DNA of 7,249 nucleotides, from contig DPJP01000292.1 in assembly GCA_003542955.1 (NCBI GenBank), positions 1,225-8,473 on the forward strand, in the 5' to 3' direction. The notes under the pieces were generated by a model, which had not been told where the DNA came from, did no database searches, and was given only the letters and a program-made list of their open reading frames with translations. Source of the DNA: Armatimonadota bacterium. Lineage in GTDB: Bacteria > Armatimonadota > Zipacnadia > Zipacnadales > UBA11051. This document shows positions 6,847 through 7,249 of the stretch, one piece after another (position 1 is the first letter of the stretch; the number at the start of each line of letters is the position of its first letter). The translations under genes were made by a program, and so were the position numbers.

Positions 6847-6853
6847 GCATCAT
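6812..6853 (-). CDS. Possible 13-codon leader ORF with a strong ribosome binding site
   Basis: On the minus strand AGGAGG (6868-6863) is followed after 9 bases by ATG ATG (6853-6848), which opens MMRAEQPPARRAS and stops at TGA 6812. This is the best Shine-Dalgarno/start spacing in the window, yet it leads to only 13 residues. The ORF overlaps the first 35 bases of the GTG-started 77-codon frame, so it could be a leader peptide or the true start of a frame that shifts. No attenuation-type codon run is present. Confidence 0.25.
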   Translation of the reverse strand: MMRAEQPPARRAS

Positions 6854-6862
6854 TGGGCTCTT

Positions 6863-6868
6863 CCTCCT
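6863..6868 (-). promoter_or_regulatory. Strong Shine-Dalgarno upstream of a cryptic start
   Basis: The plus-strand bases CCTCCT read AGGAGG on the minus strand, and the extended match AGGAGGAAG covers 6868-6860. It is 9 bases from ATG 6853. It suggests that something is translated leftward from here, toward the STAND gene. Confidence 0.4.
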
Positions 6869-6893
6869 GCCACGATGGGCCACACGAGAGCGC

Positions 6894-6983
6894 CGAGACA
6901 CTGGAGCCCCGCATTGTCTCGCCCGGGTGCGATCGGCGTCCCGTGAGACGCCAGTCGGGGCTTCGCCCCTCTCTCCGTCTGAC
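6894..6983. other. Cluster of inverted repeats with alternative pairings
   Basis: Four pairings are visible. CGAGAC (6894-6899) pairs with GTCTCG (6916-6921). GGCGTC (6935-6940) pairs with GACGCC (6947-6952), extended by GAT/GTC outside one mismatch. GGGGC (6957-6961) pairs with GCCCC (6965-6969) over TTC. GTGAGACG (6943-6950) pairs with CGTCTGAC (6976-6983) at seven of eight positions. The second and fourth share bases 6947-6950, so they cannot form together. On the minus strand this lies just upstream of the AGGAGG at 6868-6863 and could be a structured 5' leader. On the plus strand it lies over 100 bp before the tRNA promoter. No known riboswitch is recognised. Confidence 0.4.
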
Positions 6984-7093
6984 CGCGAACACCCTGATTG
7001 CTCACCACCCGGTCTCACGTGCACACAGCCAACGGAACCCACCTCGCGCCTCTCTGCAGTCTCTGGAGCGGCCTCCGCGTACTCTACGGCGTG
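6984..7093. other. Short stretch without a recognised feature
   Basis: Between the inverted-repeat cluster and the tRNA promoter I find no convincing gene or signal. Minus-strand frames here run in from the antisense of the tRNA and have no ribosome binding sites. If the STAND transcript starts far upstream its promoter should lie here, but no clear minus-strand -35/-10 pair is visible. Confidence 0.4.
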
Positions 7094-7123
7094 TTGACAT
7101 GGCCTGCCCGGCATTCCCATAAT
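7094..7123 (+). promoter_or_regulatory. Sigma-70-type promoter of tRNA-Ser
   Basis: TTGACA (7094-7099, a perfect -35) is separated by 18 bp from CATAAT (7118-7123, five of six matches to the -10 consensus). Transcription would start near 7130, only a few bases before the mature tRNA 5' end at 7135. This short leader is usual for a tRNA promoter. Confidence 0.82.
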
Positions 7124-7134
7124 GAAGCGCCCGC

Positions 7135-7220
7135 GGAGGGGTGACCGAGTGGTCGATGGTGGCGGTCTTGAAAACCGTTGAGCGAAAGCTCCGGGGGTTC
7201 GAATCCCTCCCCCTCCGCCA
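7135..7220 (+). tRNA. tRNA-Ser(UGA), CCA encoded
   Basis: All arms fold. The acceptor stem GGAGGGG (7135-7141) pairs perfectly with CCCCTCC (7210-7216). The anticodon stem 7162-7166/7174-7178 encloses the loop CTTGAAA, with anticodon TGA at 7169-7171, reading serine UCN codons (chiefly UCA). A long class II variable arm, typical of serine tRNAs, is formed by GAGC (7180-7183) and GCTC (7188-7191) over GAAA. The T arm is GGGGG/CCCTC around TTCGAAT (7198-7204). The discriminator is G7217 and CCA (7218-7220) is genomically encoded. It has its own promoter just upstream. Serine tRNA genes are frequent integration sites for genomic islands, but no integrase or repeated tRNA 3' end is visible here. 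Confidence 0.98.
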
Positions 7221-7233
7221 TATAGATGACGAC

Positions 7234-7246
7234 TGGCCCCAGGCCA
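7234..7246 (+). terminator. Short stem-loop after tRNA-Ser (incomplete view)
   Basis: TGGCC (7234-7238) pairs with GGCCA (7242-7246) over CCA, 13 bases after the tRNA. The window ends three bases later, so whether a T-tract follows cannot be seen. It could be the start of a terminator or chance. Confidence 0.25.
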
Positions 7247-7249
7247 CAT

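Noticed and set aside
6781..7122. 113-codon plus-strand frame ending just before the tRNA
   Set aside because: It has no ribosome binding site, overlaps the inverted-repeat cluster and the tRNA promoter, and competes with a more protein-like minus frame.
7002..7247. Minus-strand 81-codon frame with RRGRDSNPRSF
   Set aside because: Another antisense-tRNA artefact: the peptide comes from the reverse complement of the tRNA-Ser T arm and acceptor.
6812..7249. Minus-strand 145-codon frame beginning over the tRNA (contains GGGGIRTPG)
   Set aside because: The motif is the well-known false translation of the antisense of a serine tRNA gene. The frame has no separate support, apart from its last 13 codons, which follow a ribosome binding site.

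Overview
High-GC bacterial DNA (roughly two thirds G+C by eye, with strongly G/C-biased third codon positions). It holds one very large regulatory-type protein gene, a small two-gene unit facing it, and a tRNA-Ser gene at the right edge. A DUF4062-NACHT-WD40 protein, an ankyrin/TPR protein and a tRNA with encoded CCA would fit a large-genome lineage such as Planctomycetota, Armatimonadota, Myxococcota or Chloroflexota, but nothing here fixes the taxon.

Left part, plus strand. A possible 3' end of an upstream gene (1-120) contains a perfect 22-bp palindrome (55-76). A weakly supported small ORF follows (267-395), then an unrecognised ORF (best read 403-840). The stop codon of that ORF lies inside the Shine-Dalgarno sequence of an ankyrin-repeat/TPR protein gene (849-1781), so the two look translationally coupled. 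A 337-bp non-coding gap (1782-2118) with two tandem stem-loops separates this unit from the next gene.

Centre, minus strand. 6585-2119 encodes a 1488-residue STAND NTPase. It has an N-terminal DUF4062 domain, a NACHT-type P-loop NTPase with clear Walker A and B, a winged-helix/helical arm, and about 14 WD40-type blades, enough for two seven-bladed propellers. The architecture resembles the eukaryotic NWD1/TEP1/NPHP3 group and bacterial ligand-sensing STAND proteins. In such proteins the propellers are expected to sense, the NTPase to switch or oligomerise, and the N-terminal domain to act as output. No partner gene for it is identifiable.

Right part. The 549 bp between the STAND gene and the tRNA hold a possible minus-strand leader: inverted repeats with mutually exclusive pairings, a strong AGGAGG, a 13-codon ORF overlapping a 77-codon GTG-started ORF that ends 27 bp before the STAND gene, and an 18-bp near-perfect palindrome. 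A near-consensus sigma-70 promoter (7094-7123) then drives tRNA-Ser(UGA) (7135-7220).

The convincing genes are the STAND protein, the ankyrin/TPR protein and the tRNA. The rest is graded below. No transposase, integrase or CRISPR array is visible.
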